This document shows, piece after piece, positions 26,544-34,183 of a DNA stretch of 64,000 nt (its first letter is position 1; each line of letters opens with the position of its first letter). The position numbers were made by a program, and so were the translations under genes. The notes beneath the pieces were generated by a model, which was not told the DNA's origin, searched no databases, and saw only the letters and a program-made list of their open reading frames with translations. Source of the stretch: Pelomonas sp047654805 (GTDB lineage Bacteria > Pseudomonadota > Gammaproteobacteria > Burkholderiales > Burkholderiaceae_C); contig NZ_JASGIV010000001.1 of assembly GCF_047654805.1 (NCBI RefSeq), positions 2,108,001 through 2,172,000 on the forward strand, read 5' to 3'.

Positions 26544-27326
26544 CTATGGCGCCGCCACGGCCTTCTTCTTTTTGACCACCGAGGGCAGCGACGGCAAGCA
26601 CTCGAAGAGACGCTCAGCGTACGCGAAACCGATGCGCTTCACGGCGTCGGCATCGAAATAGAACAGCCAACTCGCCAGCAGCGCCACGGAGATCACCAAT
26701 GTCATCGCAGCAGCCAACCCGGGGCGCGCAAGGTTGACCAAATTCACAGCGAGTGGATCGAGTTCAAGCACGCCCGCCAGCACCAGGCCGTAGAGCAGTC
26801 CGAGCAAGCAGGTCACGATGCCGATGGGCTTCATGGCCAGCATGTTGCGGTGAAAGCCATAAGCGATGTTCTCCTTCAGCAGCAGGCTCTTGTTGCTCCG
26901 CGTCAACTCCCGCAGGCGCTTGGTTGCCCCGATGTAGGTGTCGTCGGCCTTCGCCGGGTCCGCCGCCTCTTCTTCGGCCGTCGGCATCGCGATGCCGAGC
27001 TTGGAGACGATGGCATCGTGATAGCGACGCTTGCTGACGCTGTCCAGCGTCTTGTCACGATGGCGCAGCGCCAGGGTGGTGGGCATGCCGCCCCACCCTT
27101 GGACCAGCCTGTCTTCCAGCTTCTTGCCGCGCACGCGCGCGACGCTTGCCAGCGTGTACATGGCACCGCAACCCGCCAGCAAGCCCACCAACGCGGTCAA
27201 GATCGGATGCCGCGCGCCGTAGACACACACCAGCGGCACCAGCAACGGCAGCGTGGCAAGGAGGCCCGGCGCGAGCCGCGCCTTGCGTTCATAGGGATCC
27301 TTGGCAAGTTCGACCAAAGCGAGCAT
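26544..27326 (-). CDS. four-helix membrane protein, putative effector of the ubiquitin-like locus
   Basis: Protein of 260 aa with two pairs of predicted membrane helices: about 18-36 and 41-60, then about 166-186 and 205-226. Between the pairs is a charged cytoplasmic loop of about 100 residues (DRLVQGWGGMPTTLALRHRD, TKRLRELTRSNKSLLLKEN). The C-terminus is VVKKKKAVAAP, a Lys-rich tail. No family recognised; the layout recalls, but does not prove, the SLATT-like membrane effectors of nucleotide-based immunity. It starts 9 bp after the WYL regulator and is surely co-transcribed with it, divergent from the MBL and E2-E1-JAB genes. A membrane-perturbing effector role is inference. Confidence 0.6.
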   Translation of the reverse strand: MLALVELAKDPYERKARLAPGLLATLPLLVPLVCVYGARHPILTALVGLLAGCGAMYTLASVARVRGKKLEDRLVQGWGGMPTTLALRHRDKTLDSVSKRRYHDAIVSKLGIAMPTAEEEAADPAKADDTYIGATKRLRELTRSNKSLLLKENIAYGFHRNMLAMKPIGIVTCLLGLLYGLVLAGVLELDPLAVNLVNLARPGLAAAMTLVISVALLASWLFYFDADAVKRIGFAYAERLFECLPSLPSVVKKKKAVAAP

Positions 27327-27335
27327 TCGGAGTCC

Positions 27336-28241
27336 TTAGTTGGATGCGGTGAGCGCGTCGATGTAGGGTTGCAACTCGGTGCGATTGCTGAGGCTGATCT
27401 GCTGAGCGGCGGGGTCGTTCGGCGTCTCCGTGTGGAGTCCGAGGCGACGCATGGTGTAGTACAGGAAGGCTTGTCGGCACTCCAGAGCGACCTGCCCGTT
27501 CTCCATGCTGTAGTCCAGCTCGATCACGCGCTTCTTCGCGGCAGAAAGGTCCGGATGAGGCACAAGAACCAAGGTGAGGATGGTGTTCCAGAAGGTGTCG
27601 GTGCCAGGGTCAACGCTGCTGGGCCCCGCACCTTGCAGGTCCAGGATGCGTGCCAGCACGAAGTCGCTGAAGCGCTCCCGCTTGTGGCAGTACGCCCGCA
27701 CATGCCAGCGAAACCCGTCGAATCCAAGCGCATGGGGCGAGATCGTGCGGCTGCTCGCATCGACCGACGTCATCGACTGGTAGAGGACCGCGACAGCGGC
27801 CTTGTCTTGGATTGCGCGAACCACTGCGTGCACGATCTCGTCGCTAACTGCACGCCAAGGAGACGGGGCGGTATCCATGACGGGTGCGTGGCCGATGAAG
27901 CTGGCGCCGTGCTCCAGCAGGCCGGTGGTCTTTGCGTGAAGCTCCGCCAGATACCGCCTGGCCGAGCTTCGGGGGAACAGCGGCCTGAAGCTTGCACCCG
28001 CCACATAGGTCCGTGAACTCCGGTCGTACTCAAGGTTGCCTGGGGCCAACTCCAGGTACCGGGCGATGTCCAGGGACGCCTGCGGCGTCGAGATACTGAA
28101 GTGCTCGATGAGATCGGTTCGGTTCAATCGCCCTTCCCATCGCAACCGGAAATCTATGAATTGAAGACGGCGATCCAGCCCCCAGCTCACGCCGGGTGCG
28201 CCGGTCGCGCCGACGTCAGGTGAAGGTGTCTGATCATCCAT
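27336..28241 (-). CDS. WYL-domain transcriptional regulator (BrxR/CapW-like)
   Basis: Protein of 301 aa. Parts: N-terminal winged helix (about 20-100; LQFIDFRLRWEGRLNRTDLIEHF, then STPQASLDIARYLEL), WYL domain (about 135-215; DKAAVAVLYQSM, ISPHALGFDGFRWHVRAYCHKR) and a C-terminal WCX-like part ending in LSNRTELQPYIDAL. This is the architecture of repressors that control anti-phage loci such as BREX and CBASS (BrxR, CapW). It is divergent from the MBL gene, and its own -10-like TATAAA (28260-28255) lies about 14 bases before the ATG, overlapping the first of three operator-like repeats, so autorepression is likely. The WYL pocket would sense a ligand produced in infection. Confidence 0.85.
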   Translation of the reverse strand: MDDQTPSPDVGATGAPGVSWGLDRRLQFIDFRLRWEGRLNRTDLIEHFSISTPQASLDIARYLELAPGNLEYDRSSRTYVAGASFRPLFPRSSARRYLAELHAKTTGLLEHGASFIGHAPVMDTAPSPWRAVSDEIVHAVVRAIQDKAAVAVLYQSMTSVDASSRTISPHALGFDGFRWHVRAYCHKRERFSDFVLARILDLQGAGPSSVDPGTDTFWNTILTLVLVPHPDLSAAKKRVIELDYSMENGQVALECRQAFLYYTMRRLGLHTETPNDPAAQQISLSNRTELQPYIDALTASN

Positions 28242-28256
28242 GGCTAGAGTCTACTT

Positions 28257-28307
28257 TATAGACGCGCATAAAATATAGGCGTATCATTTCTATACGTGTC
28301 CAGCAAT
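28257..28307. promoter_or_regulatory. three 17-nt-spaced repeats, putative WYL operator and divergent promoter
   Basis: TATA(G/C) units begin at 28257 (TATAGACGCGCATAAAA), 28274 (TATAGGCGTATCATTTC) and 28291 (TATACGTGTCCAGCAAT): exactly 17 bases apart. Units 2-3 also form the inverted repeat CGTAT-N7-ATACG (28280-28296). The block is AT-rich in a GC-rich region. The minus-strand TATAAA for the WYL gene overlaps unit 1; TATAGG or TATACG may be the -10 of the MBL gene. A dimeric WYL repressor bound here could shut both promoters. Confidence 0.6.
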
Positions 28308-28331
28308 TTCGGGCATGTCAAGGAGCTCGAG

Positions 28332-29525
28332 ATGCCGACCACCGTTACCTTTTTTCCCGTCGACAACGGCGACATGACGCTGATTCGCTTGGGCGACGTC
28401 GACGCCACGACCATCCTGATCGACGTGAACATTCGCGTCGATGCGGACGACCCGAACAGCAAGGTCCGGGACGTCGCGAAGGATCTGCGCGGGCAGTTGA
28501 AGAAGGACGCCAACGGTCGCCCGTATGTGGATGCGTTCTTGCTGAGCCACCCTGACCAAGACCACTGCCGCGGCCTGACCCGCCACTTCCACCTGGGCCC
28601 CCTGTCGGACTACCCTGACGACGACAAGGACTACAAGGACAAGAAGATCGTCATCCGCGAGCTGTGGTCGTCCCCGATCGTGTTCCGCCGCGCCAGCAAG
28701 AACCACACGCTGTGCGCCGACGCCAAGGCCTTCAGCAAGGAGGCCCGCCGCCGCGTCCAGGTGAACAAGGACCACTATTTCGCCGTATCGGACGGCGATC
28801 GCATCCAGCTCATGGGCAAGGACATCGACGGCAAGACGGACGACCTGGTGCCCATCGTTCGCCCGGTGGACGAGGCGTTCAACACCATCTGCGGCCGCAC
28901 CTCGAAGTTCTTCAGCGCTTTCCTGTTGGCGCCCATCGATGCCAGCACTGACGAGGAGGTCGAGGAGTGCCTCGTGAAGAACCAGTCGAGCGTCATCATC
29001 AACTTCACGCTGGCCGCCGACGACAACACGCCGGACGGTGCCAAGTTCCTCAGTGGCGGTGATGCGGAAGTCTTCATCTGGAACCGCCAGTGGGACCGCC
29101 ACAAGAAGGACCCGTCGGTCCTCGAGTACGACCTGATGCAGACACCCCACCACTGCTCTTGGCACTCGCTGTCGTACGACAGCTGGTCGGACAAGGGTGA
29201 GGACGCGAAACTGGATGCGGACGCGCGCAAGGCGCTGTCCCGGACCCGCAGCGGCGCCGTCATCGTGGCCAGTTGCAAGCCCATCAAGGACGACGACAGC
29301 GACCCGCCATGCATCCGGGCCAAGCGCGAGTACGTGGCGATCGTGGACGATGCCGAGGGCAAGTTCTATTGCACCGGCGAGTACCCCAAGGCCGGTGAGG
29401 AGGAGCCCATGGTCTTCACCGTTACGTCCCAGGGCGTGGCCCTGGCGCAGCGCCGCGAGGCCGGCTCCAAAGCGGCCGCCTTCACCTCGACGACGCTCAC
29501 GCCCCTGCCCCACGGCGCGGCATGA
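28332..29525 (+). CDS. ComEC-like metallo-beta-lactamase-fold hydrolase
   Basis: Protein of 397 aa from the ATG at 28332, which has AAGGAG six bases upstream; an earlier ATG-less extension at 28296 lies inside the operator. MBL motifs: FFPVDNGDMTLI first strands, metal motif SHPDQDH (H73, D75, D77, H78: the HPDxDH form found in ComEC/Rec2 proteins), and MQTPHHCSWHSL, matching the HHGS motif with Cys for Gly. A phosphodiester or nucleotide substrate is therefore likely. The last 25 residues are small, flexible and end PLPHGAA. The stop overlaps the next start (ATGA), so it is coupled to the E2-E1-JAB protein. MBL genes next to E2/E1/JAB modules are known from comparative genomics of prokaryotic ubiquitin-like systems. 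Confidence 0.85.
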   Translation: MPTTVTFFPVDNGDMTLIRLGDVDATTILIDVNIRVDADDPNSKVRDVAKDLRGQLKKDANGRPYVDAFLLSHPDQDHCRGLTRHFHLGPLSDYPDDDKDYKDKKIVIRELWSSPIVFRRASKNHTLCADAKAFSKEARRRVQVNKDHYFAVSDGDRIQLMGKDIDGKTDDLVPIVRPVDEAFNTICGRTSKFFSAFLLAPIDASTDEEVEECLVKNQSSVIINFTLAADDNTPDGAKFLSGGDAEVFIWNRQWDRHKKDPSVLEYDLMQTPHHCSWHSLSYDSWSDKGEDAKLDADARKALSRTRSGAVIVASCKPIKDDDSDPPCIRAKREYVAIVDDAEGKFYCTGEYPKAGEEEPMVFTVTSQGVALAQRREAGSKAAAFTSTTLTPLPHGAA

Positions 29526-31774
29526 CCGCGCTCGACGACGCCATCGATCAGTTGCGTCGGCACCGCGGGATCGCGCGGGTCGGCGACCCGGAGATCGTCG
29601 AAGGCGGCGATGGCGATTGGCTCGTGGAGATCGATTTCCCGGTGGAGCTGCCCAGCCGAGCGCGCGCTGCCGGGATTTCTGCCACCGGCGTCAAGGCCGT
29701 CGAGACCTGCACGCTGGCCTTCAACCGCTGGCCGCTGCGGGCGCCCAGGCCTTACCTGCGGCCCGATTTCCCGCGGGATCTGCCGCACATCAACCCCCAC
29801 CGCGAGGGCAGCCCTGTGCCGCCCTGCGTATTCGAAGGGTCGCTGGACGAGTTGCTTCACCGTCTCGGCCTGGATGCGGTCATCGATCAGATCATCGACT
29901 GGCTGGGCAAGGCTGCCAGCGGCACGCTCATCGACCTGAGCCAAGGTTGGGAGCCCACACGCCGCGATTCCTGTCCTTCCACGGTCGAGTTCAGTGCCGA
30001 GCGCCTCATCGCTGCAACACCGGCCGACGGCGCGGTCCTCACGGCCAACGCAAGCTACATGACGGTCGGCGACGGCGTGTACTGTCGTGTGCTGCCTGAA
30101 CTGGCGCCCCAGCCGAATGTCGCCTTCACGCAAGTGCTGCGTGGCAAGCCAGAAAGGCAGTTTGGGTCGGGCGTGTTCCCCGCCTTCATCGCCCGAGCCG
30201 CTGCCACCGACGGTCAGTTCCCGGTAATCGGCAAGTACCAGCCCGACACGGTCGTTGACCTGCCCTCTCTCCTCGATCTGGCGGGCGCGTTGGGCATCGA
30301 CCGGACGGCCCTGGAAACGGCGCTGTCTGACTACTACCGTGCATCAGTCATCGGCCTGCAGAACTACAGGGACTGGAAGAAGGGCTTGCTGGCCCTCGTC
30401 GTGCTGGTGGTGAAGCGACCTGCCCGGCTCGTGGGTTCGGACGGCCGGGACGTGGAGGTCCTGCCCTATGTGATCAGGTACGACATCGACCCGACGTCGG
30501 CCTTCAAATTCACGAGCAGCGTGCACGCCGCGTTCCACTCGCACGCCGTATCGCCTGAGCTGCTCGCGCGCACGTCAGGATTGCCACAGGCCGTGACGCA
30601 GGCGAAGACTGTGCTGATCGGCTGCGGCAGCCTGGGCTCCAAGATTGGCATGCACCTGGCGCGCGCCGGCATCGGACAGCAAACGTTCGTGGACAACGAC
30701 GTCATGTCCCCGCACAACTTTGCCCGGCACGCCTTGCTGGAAGACGAACCCACGCTGGTTCCGTACAAGGCCGAGCAAATGAGGCTCGCGCTTGGACGCC
30801 TCTCTCACCTCGACGCCAAGGCGTATGACCTCGACGCCGTCGACCTCTTCAGGAACGATGAGAAATTTGCAGAGGTCGTGCCTGGCGATGCGGCACTGAT
30901 CATCGAGACCACGGCGTCGCTGCAGGTTCTCATTGCCGCATCCGTTTCCGCTGCACTGACCGCGAGCCCGGTTCGGCTTGCGCGGGCTGCGCTGTTCGGG
31001 CAAGGGCGATGCGCCGTGCTGATACTGGAAGCGCAGGGTCGGAAGGCCCGCGTGGACGACATCACCGCCTTCCTCTTCGAGTTGTGCCGTTGGTTCCCCG
31101 ATCTACATGCGGGGGTGGCGGGCACCTCCTCTGACCCCAGGAGGATCTTCGTCGGCGACAACTGCAGATCCCTCACGACGCCCATGGCCGACGCGCTGAT
31201 CTCTCGGTCGGCTTCCATGGTGGCGATGCAGGCCCAGCAATGGATTTCGGAGGGCAAGCCATCAAGCGGCCAGCTTTGCGTGGGCGTCGGTGACCCGTCA
31301 AACATCGGCAGCAGTTGGAACGTGTTCGAAGCAGGCGAGACGACCGTTCTTGATATCCCTGACGATGGCGGCTGGCAGATCCGTGTGCTGGCCCACGTCG
31401 CGCACGCCATCGACGAAGACGCGCGTCATTGGGGTCGTCTTGAAACCGGCGGCGCGTTGGTGGGACGCGTGTCCTATGAGGCGCGCACGATCACTATCGC
31501 CGGCATGGTTGCGGCGCCACCCGATAGCGTTCGTAGCGAATCGGCCTTCATCCTGGGCACCCAAGGCCTGGCCCAGACCCTGACGGAAGCGCATGCGGCG
31601 AGTGTGGGGCACCTGATGTTTGTGGGCACCTGGCACAGCCACCCCATGGGCGGCAATCACTCAGGGATCGACAAAGACACGCTGAAGAAGATCGCCACTG
31701 ACGGCCGAGGGTTGCCCGCGGTGTCCCTGGTGTGGACGCCACAAGGCCTCATCTGCGCGGTCGATCGCTGGTAG
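29522..31774 (+). CDS. E2-E1-JAB triple fusion, ubiquitin-like conjugation enzyme
   Basis: Protein of 750 aa carrying three activities of ubiquitin-type conjugation. (1) E2-like domain, about 1-160, with INPHREGSPVPPC: C102 is the candidate conjugating cysteine, with H89/H93 before it. (2) ThiF/E1 adenylation domain, about 340-620: VLIGCGSLGSKIG (nucleotide loop 364-376), DNDVMSPHNFARH, and C548 in DNCRSLT as the candidate E1 cysteine. (3) JAB/JAMM isopeptidase, about 620-750: E641 in ETGGALVG, H705-x-H707 in WHSHPMGG, S714 and D717, a complete zinc site. Cap2 of type II CBASS is E2-E1 with a separate JAB (Cap3); here all are fused. No ubiquitin-like or CD-NTase gene is adjacent. Function in defence is inferred. 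Confidence 0.9.
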   Translation: MTALDDAIDQLRRHRGIARVGDPEIVEGGDGDWLVEIDFPVELPSRARAAGISATGVKAVETCTLAFNRWPLRAPRPYLRPDFPRDLPHINPHREGSPVPPCVFEGSLDELLHRLGLDAVIDQIIDWLGKAASGTLIDLSQGWEPTRRDSCPSTVEFSAERLIAATPADGAVLTANASYMTVGDGVYCRVLPELAPQPNVAFTQVLRGKPERQFGSGVFPAFIARAAATDGQFPVIGKYQPDTVVDLPSLLDLAGALGIDRTALETALSDYYRASVIGLQNYRDWKKGLLALVVLVVKRPARLVGSDGRDVEVLPYVIRYDIDPTSAFKFTSSVHAAFHSHAVSPELLARTSGLPQAVTQAKTVLIGCGSLGSKIGMHLARAGIGQQTFVDNDVMSPHNFARHALLEDEPTLVPYKAEQMRLALGRLSHLDAKAYDLDAVDLFRNDEKFAEVVPGDAALIIETTASLQVLIAASVSAALTASPVRLARAALFGQGRCAVLILEAQGRKARVDDITAFLFELCRWFPDLHAGVAGTSSDPRRIFVGDNCRSLTTPMADALISRSASMVAMQAQQWISEGKPSSGQLCVGVGDPSNIGSSWNVFEAGETTVLDIPDDGGWQIRVLAHVAHAIDEDARHWGRLETGGALVGRVSYEARTITIAGMVAAPPDSVRSESAFILGTQGLAQTLTEAHAASVGHLMFVGTWHSHPMGGNHSGIDKDTLKKIATDGRGLPAVSLVWTPQGLICAVDRW

Positions 31775-32297
31775 CCGGCCATTGATCGAAAATGCACCGC
31801 AAAGGTGCAGCCGGCTCATGCCTGAGCCCAGAGACCTCGGCTGGTTCGCTAGGATTAGCGTGACGCGCACTGTTCTGCTAGGACTGTCGTGACGCCGAGC
31901 TGCGACAACAAGGGCCTGATCGCATGCCCGAGGCCATTGTTTTTGAAGGGATCAAAGTGAGCGATCAGGGGAGGCAATCGTGTCGGACAGTTCTGGTCAG
32001 CGCTGTCGTGACTGCTCTGGCCTGCCAACGCGCCTTGCTTAGGCTGCCAACGGCGGCAAACTGACGCGGCTAACGGCCGGCGGGCGACCCAAAGCTGCCA
32101 TCGAAGAATTTCCTCCTCAGCCAAGTGCTGAGTTCCAACTGGATACCCGAACCGCTGGCGCACCGATTACAAATGTTGTCGGGGGTCCGTGCCTTGCAGC
32201 CATGGAGAGGTGTGCCGCTCGACCCGAAAACCATACGATTCAAGGTAAGCGGCCAGCGATGTCAGCTTGACGATGGCTGCAGTATGGGTCCACGACG
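31775..32297. other. 523-bp gap with no supported gene
   Basis: Follows the E2-E1-JAB gene. It holds a 6-bp hairpin (GGCTCA-tgcc-TGAGCC, 31813-31828) that could end the operon but lacks a T-run, and CTGTCGTGAC repeated at 31884 and 32003. Open frames here have no ribosome site and atypical composition. Probably decayed accessory DNA. Confidence 0.4.
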
Positions 32298-32588
32298 TCA
32301 GCCCTCGTGGTCGCAGTTCCAGCACTGCGCGCTGCCTTCGGGGTAGTACGGGGCACCGCACTCTGGGCACGGTGCCGATTCCCCCAGTGGCTTGTAGGGC
32401 CCGAAGCCGCGCCGTATGTTGTAGATCGCCATCGCCTCTTCATGACTCCCAGCTTCTACCCGCCAGACCGGAAAAACACAGTCCCAAATCGGCTCGCCGT
32501 TGTTTGCTTTCGGCCGATCTTCGCCGCTCGAGAAGCCGGTGATTTCGCCGCCGTCGGTATTGCTCCATGCGGTGTAGATGCGTCTCAT
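32298..32588 (-). CDS. small zinc-ribbon protein
   Basis: Protein of 96 aa from the ATG at 32588, with a GAGAG-type ribosome site; an open GTG/ATG frame upstream adds implausible residues. The N-terminal part (RRIYTAWSNTDGGEITGF) is followed by repeated-looking aromatic strands, and the C-terminus has CPECGAPYYPEGSAQCWNC: four cysteines in CxxC-x(n)-CxxC, a zinc ribbon. Family not recognised. It stands alone between the conjugation locus and the IS66 remnant. Confidence 0.6.
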   Translation of the reverse strand: MRRIYTAWSNTDGGEITGFSSGEDRPKANNGEPIWDCVFPVWRVEAGSHEEAMAIYNIRRGFGPYKPLGESAPCPECGAPYYPEGSAQCWNCDHEG

Positions 32589-32732
32589 CGTTCTCTCTTT
32601 CGCCAACATGGCGCTCGCGGCCGGAATGGGAATGCAACCTCGGGCGCGAGTTAGCACCTCACCGGCATGCGCTCAGCGGCAGTATGGCGTCATCGAGAGG
32701 CTTCCGTAGCCGCCGATAGGGCAACAGCTCTG

Positions 32733-32873
32733 CTATGTCATCGTGCCGTCGTCTTCCACGCGCTGCCACGGCAGGCCCAGCACCAGGGCCTGCAACTGCG
32801 GCTGCGTCAGCGGCATGTGCTCCAACGTGACATCGCGAGGCCACACGAAGCGGCCCTGGTGCAGGCGCCTACG
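32733..32873 (-). pseudogene. IS66-family TnpB (Orf2) C-terminal remnant
   Basis: The minus-strand frame reads LHQGRFVWPRD, then MPLTQPQLQALVLGLPWQRV, the well-known C-terminus of the IS66 accessory protein TnpB. Only about 46 residues remain; the rest of TnpB, TnpA and the TnpC transposase are missing on both sides, and no terminal repeats are visible. It marks a past transposition at the edge of the accessory region. Confidence 0.75.
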
Positions 32874-33163
32874 CTGTTGCGCGGTGGCTCTTTTGACTTT
32901 CTGCAATCTGCAACGTTTATGTAGAAGGCATCGCTGCTGGACGCAGGAGGGCACATGAATATGCACAAAGATATCGCCATGAGGATATTTCTTGGGCTGC
33001 GCAATCATCCAGAACCCCATGCATTTATCTGGCGTTGCGCTGTTTAAATCAACCTACCATGTCCAGCAGTTGAACTCTTCCGCGTTGGAATTTTTGGTTG
33101 ATATTGATCGCCACGTCAGCGGCGCCCTCACATAGCCTTGACCTCGCCAACCTTGCCCTTGCC
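32874..33163. other. gap between IS66 remnant and deacetylase gene
   Basis: Lower-GC DNA. A 30-codon frame at 32955-33047 (plus) has AGGAGG four bases before its ATG, but the sequence has no visible family pattern and I do not call it a gene. Otherwise nothing recognisable. Confidence 0.35.
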
Positions 33164-34183
33164 CTATTGGCAGCGGCCCACTTCATTGGCGACGTAATCA
33201 CTCAACCATTGCGGTGGTTCGGGCTCAAGCTTCCCATTGACCTTGATGCCACGCTCCCGCGCCCACCTGTACCCCCACATCGGGCCGAACCGAGAGATAA
33301 ACCCCAGCTCTCCAAGATAGGCCTGATCCTTCTGGGCCTCCTCCAATGATACAAATTGGAAGCCGCGATCGACATACAACTTCAATATATCCTCCATTGA
33401 ATCTGCATTAATGCGATTCAAATGGAGCAGTGCTATCTCAGGCGGAGCGTAGCCGAGAACCTCTTGGCTCAACTTCGTGTAGTAGTCAATCTGCATTGAT
33501 GAATACTCAATGTAGCCGCGCCTTATCCGTTCCGCGCAATGGCCATCCTTGCGAACCAGTGCAACACCATAGGCACGCTCAAAGACATAGTCAGATGTAT
33601 CTATGGTCGATGCCGCGGATATGTAGCCCAAGCGCTCCAATATGGCTTGAATGCCGCTGCGCTTGGCGACGCTGTCCCCCGTGTGATTCATAGGGAAGCG
33701 CATAAAGCGAAGCGGCCTGCCAGCGTCGTACATAAGCGGGCGGATAGATACCTCGCCGCGAACGATCTCATCTTCTATAGATGCAAGATCGATCTTGTTG
33801 GTATCTGCGTGCGAGTAGCTGTGGTTACCCAGCGTGAAGTCGTCGACAGTCCATAGTTTGAGCAGGGGGCGTGATTGCGCCCCCATCTTCTCGGCCGACT
33901 GTTCGACGACAAAGCCGATGGCTGGCGCAGCATAGCGCTTCAAAACCTTTTGAATTCGGGTGTTGAGTGCAACAACCTCGTTGGGAGGCAAGGCCCCCTC
34001 GCCTTGGCCAATCGCACCCGCATATGGAAGATCATCGAACGTTATCGCAACCTTCCGTCCGGGCTTCACATCCCCCTCCGCACTGGAAACCGACGGCGCG
34101 ATCGCTACCACGCAAACTAGTCCAAGGCGTCGGATTAGCGGAATCGTTTGCAGGCCAAGCCTTGGCCACTCACGACGCATCAT
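33164..34183 (-). CDS. polysaccharide deacetylase (NodB fold), exported
   Basis: Protein of 339 aa starting at the first of two adjacent ATGs (34183), with GAAGG upstream; a hydrophobic segment ending in SVSSAEG forms a signal peptide. NodB motifs: VAITFDDLPYAGA (motif 1, catalytic and metal Asp), GNHSYSHADT (motif 2, metal His pair HxxxH), RFMRFPMN (motif 3, Arg) and LLHLN near the end (motif 5). The family removes N- or O-acetyl groups from chitin-like sugars, peptidoglycan or exopolysaccharide. G+C is near 50 percent, far below its neighbours, so the gene was probably acquired recently. It stands alone. Confidence 0.85.
   Translation of the reverse strand: MMRREWPRLGLQTIPLIRRLGLVCVVAIAPSVSSAEGDVKPGRKVAITFDDLPYAGAIGQGEGALPPNEVVALNTRIQKVLKRYAAPAIGFVVEQSAEKMGAQSRPLLKLWTVDDFTLGNHSYSHADTNKIDLASIEDEIVRGEVSIRPLMYDAGRPLRFMRFPMNHTGDSVAKRSGIQAILERLGYISAASTIDTSDYVFERAYGVALVRKDGHCAERIRRGYIEYSSMQIDYYTKLSQEVLGYAPPEIALLHLNRINADSMEDILKLYVDRGFQFVSLEEAQKDQAYLGELGFISRFGPMWGYRWARERGIKVNGKLEPEPPQWLSDYVANEVGRCQ

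Noticed and set aside
26544..27326. Naming the membrane protein as a SLATT effector
   Set aside because: It has two helix pairs around a large loop rather than the two-helix SLATT layout; similarity is only general.
29522..31774. Calling the locus type II CBASS
   Set aside because: No CD-NTase gene and no nucleotide-activated effector is present; the JAB domain is fused and an MBL protein takes the partner position.
32955..33047. 30-codon open frame with AGGAGG before the ATG
   Set aside because: Lies in scar DNA next to the IS66 remnant; no conserved pattern, so a chance frame is the simpler view.
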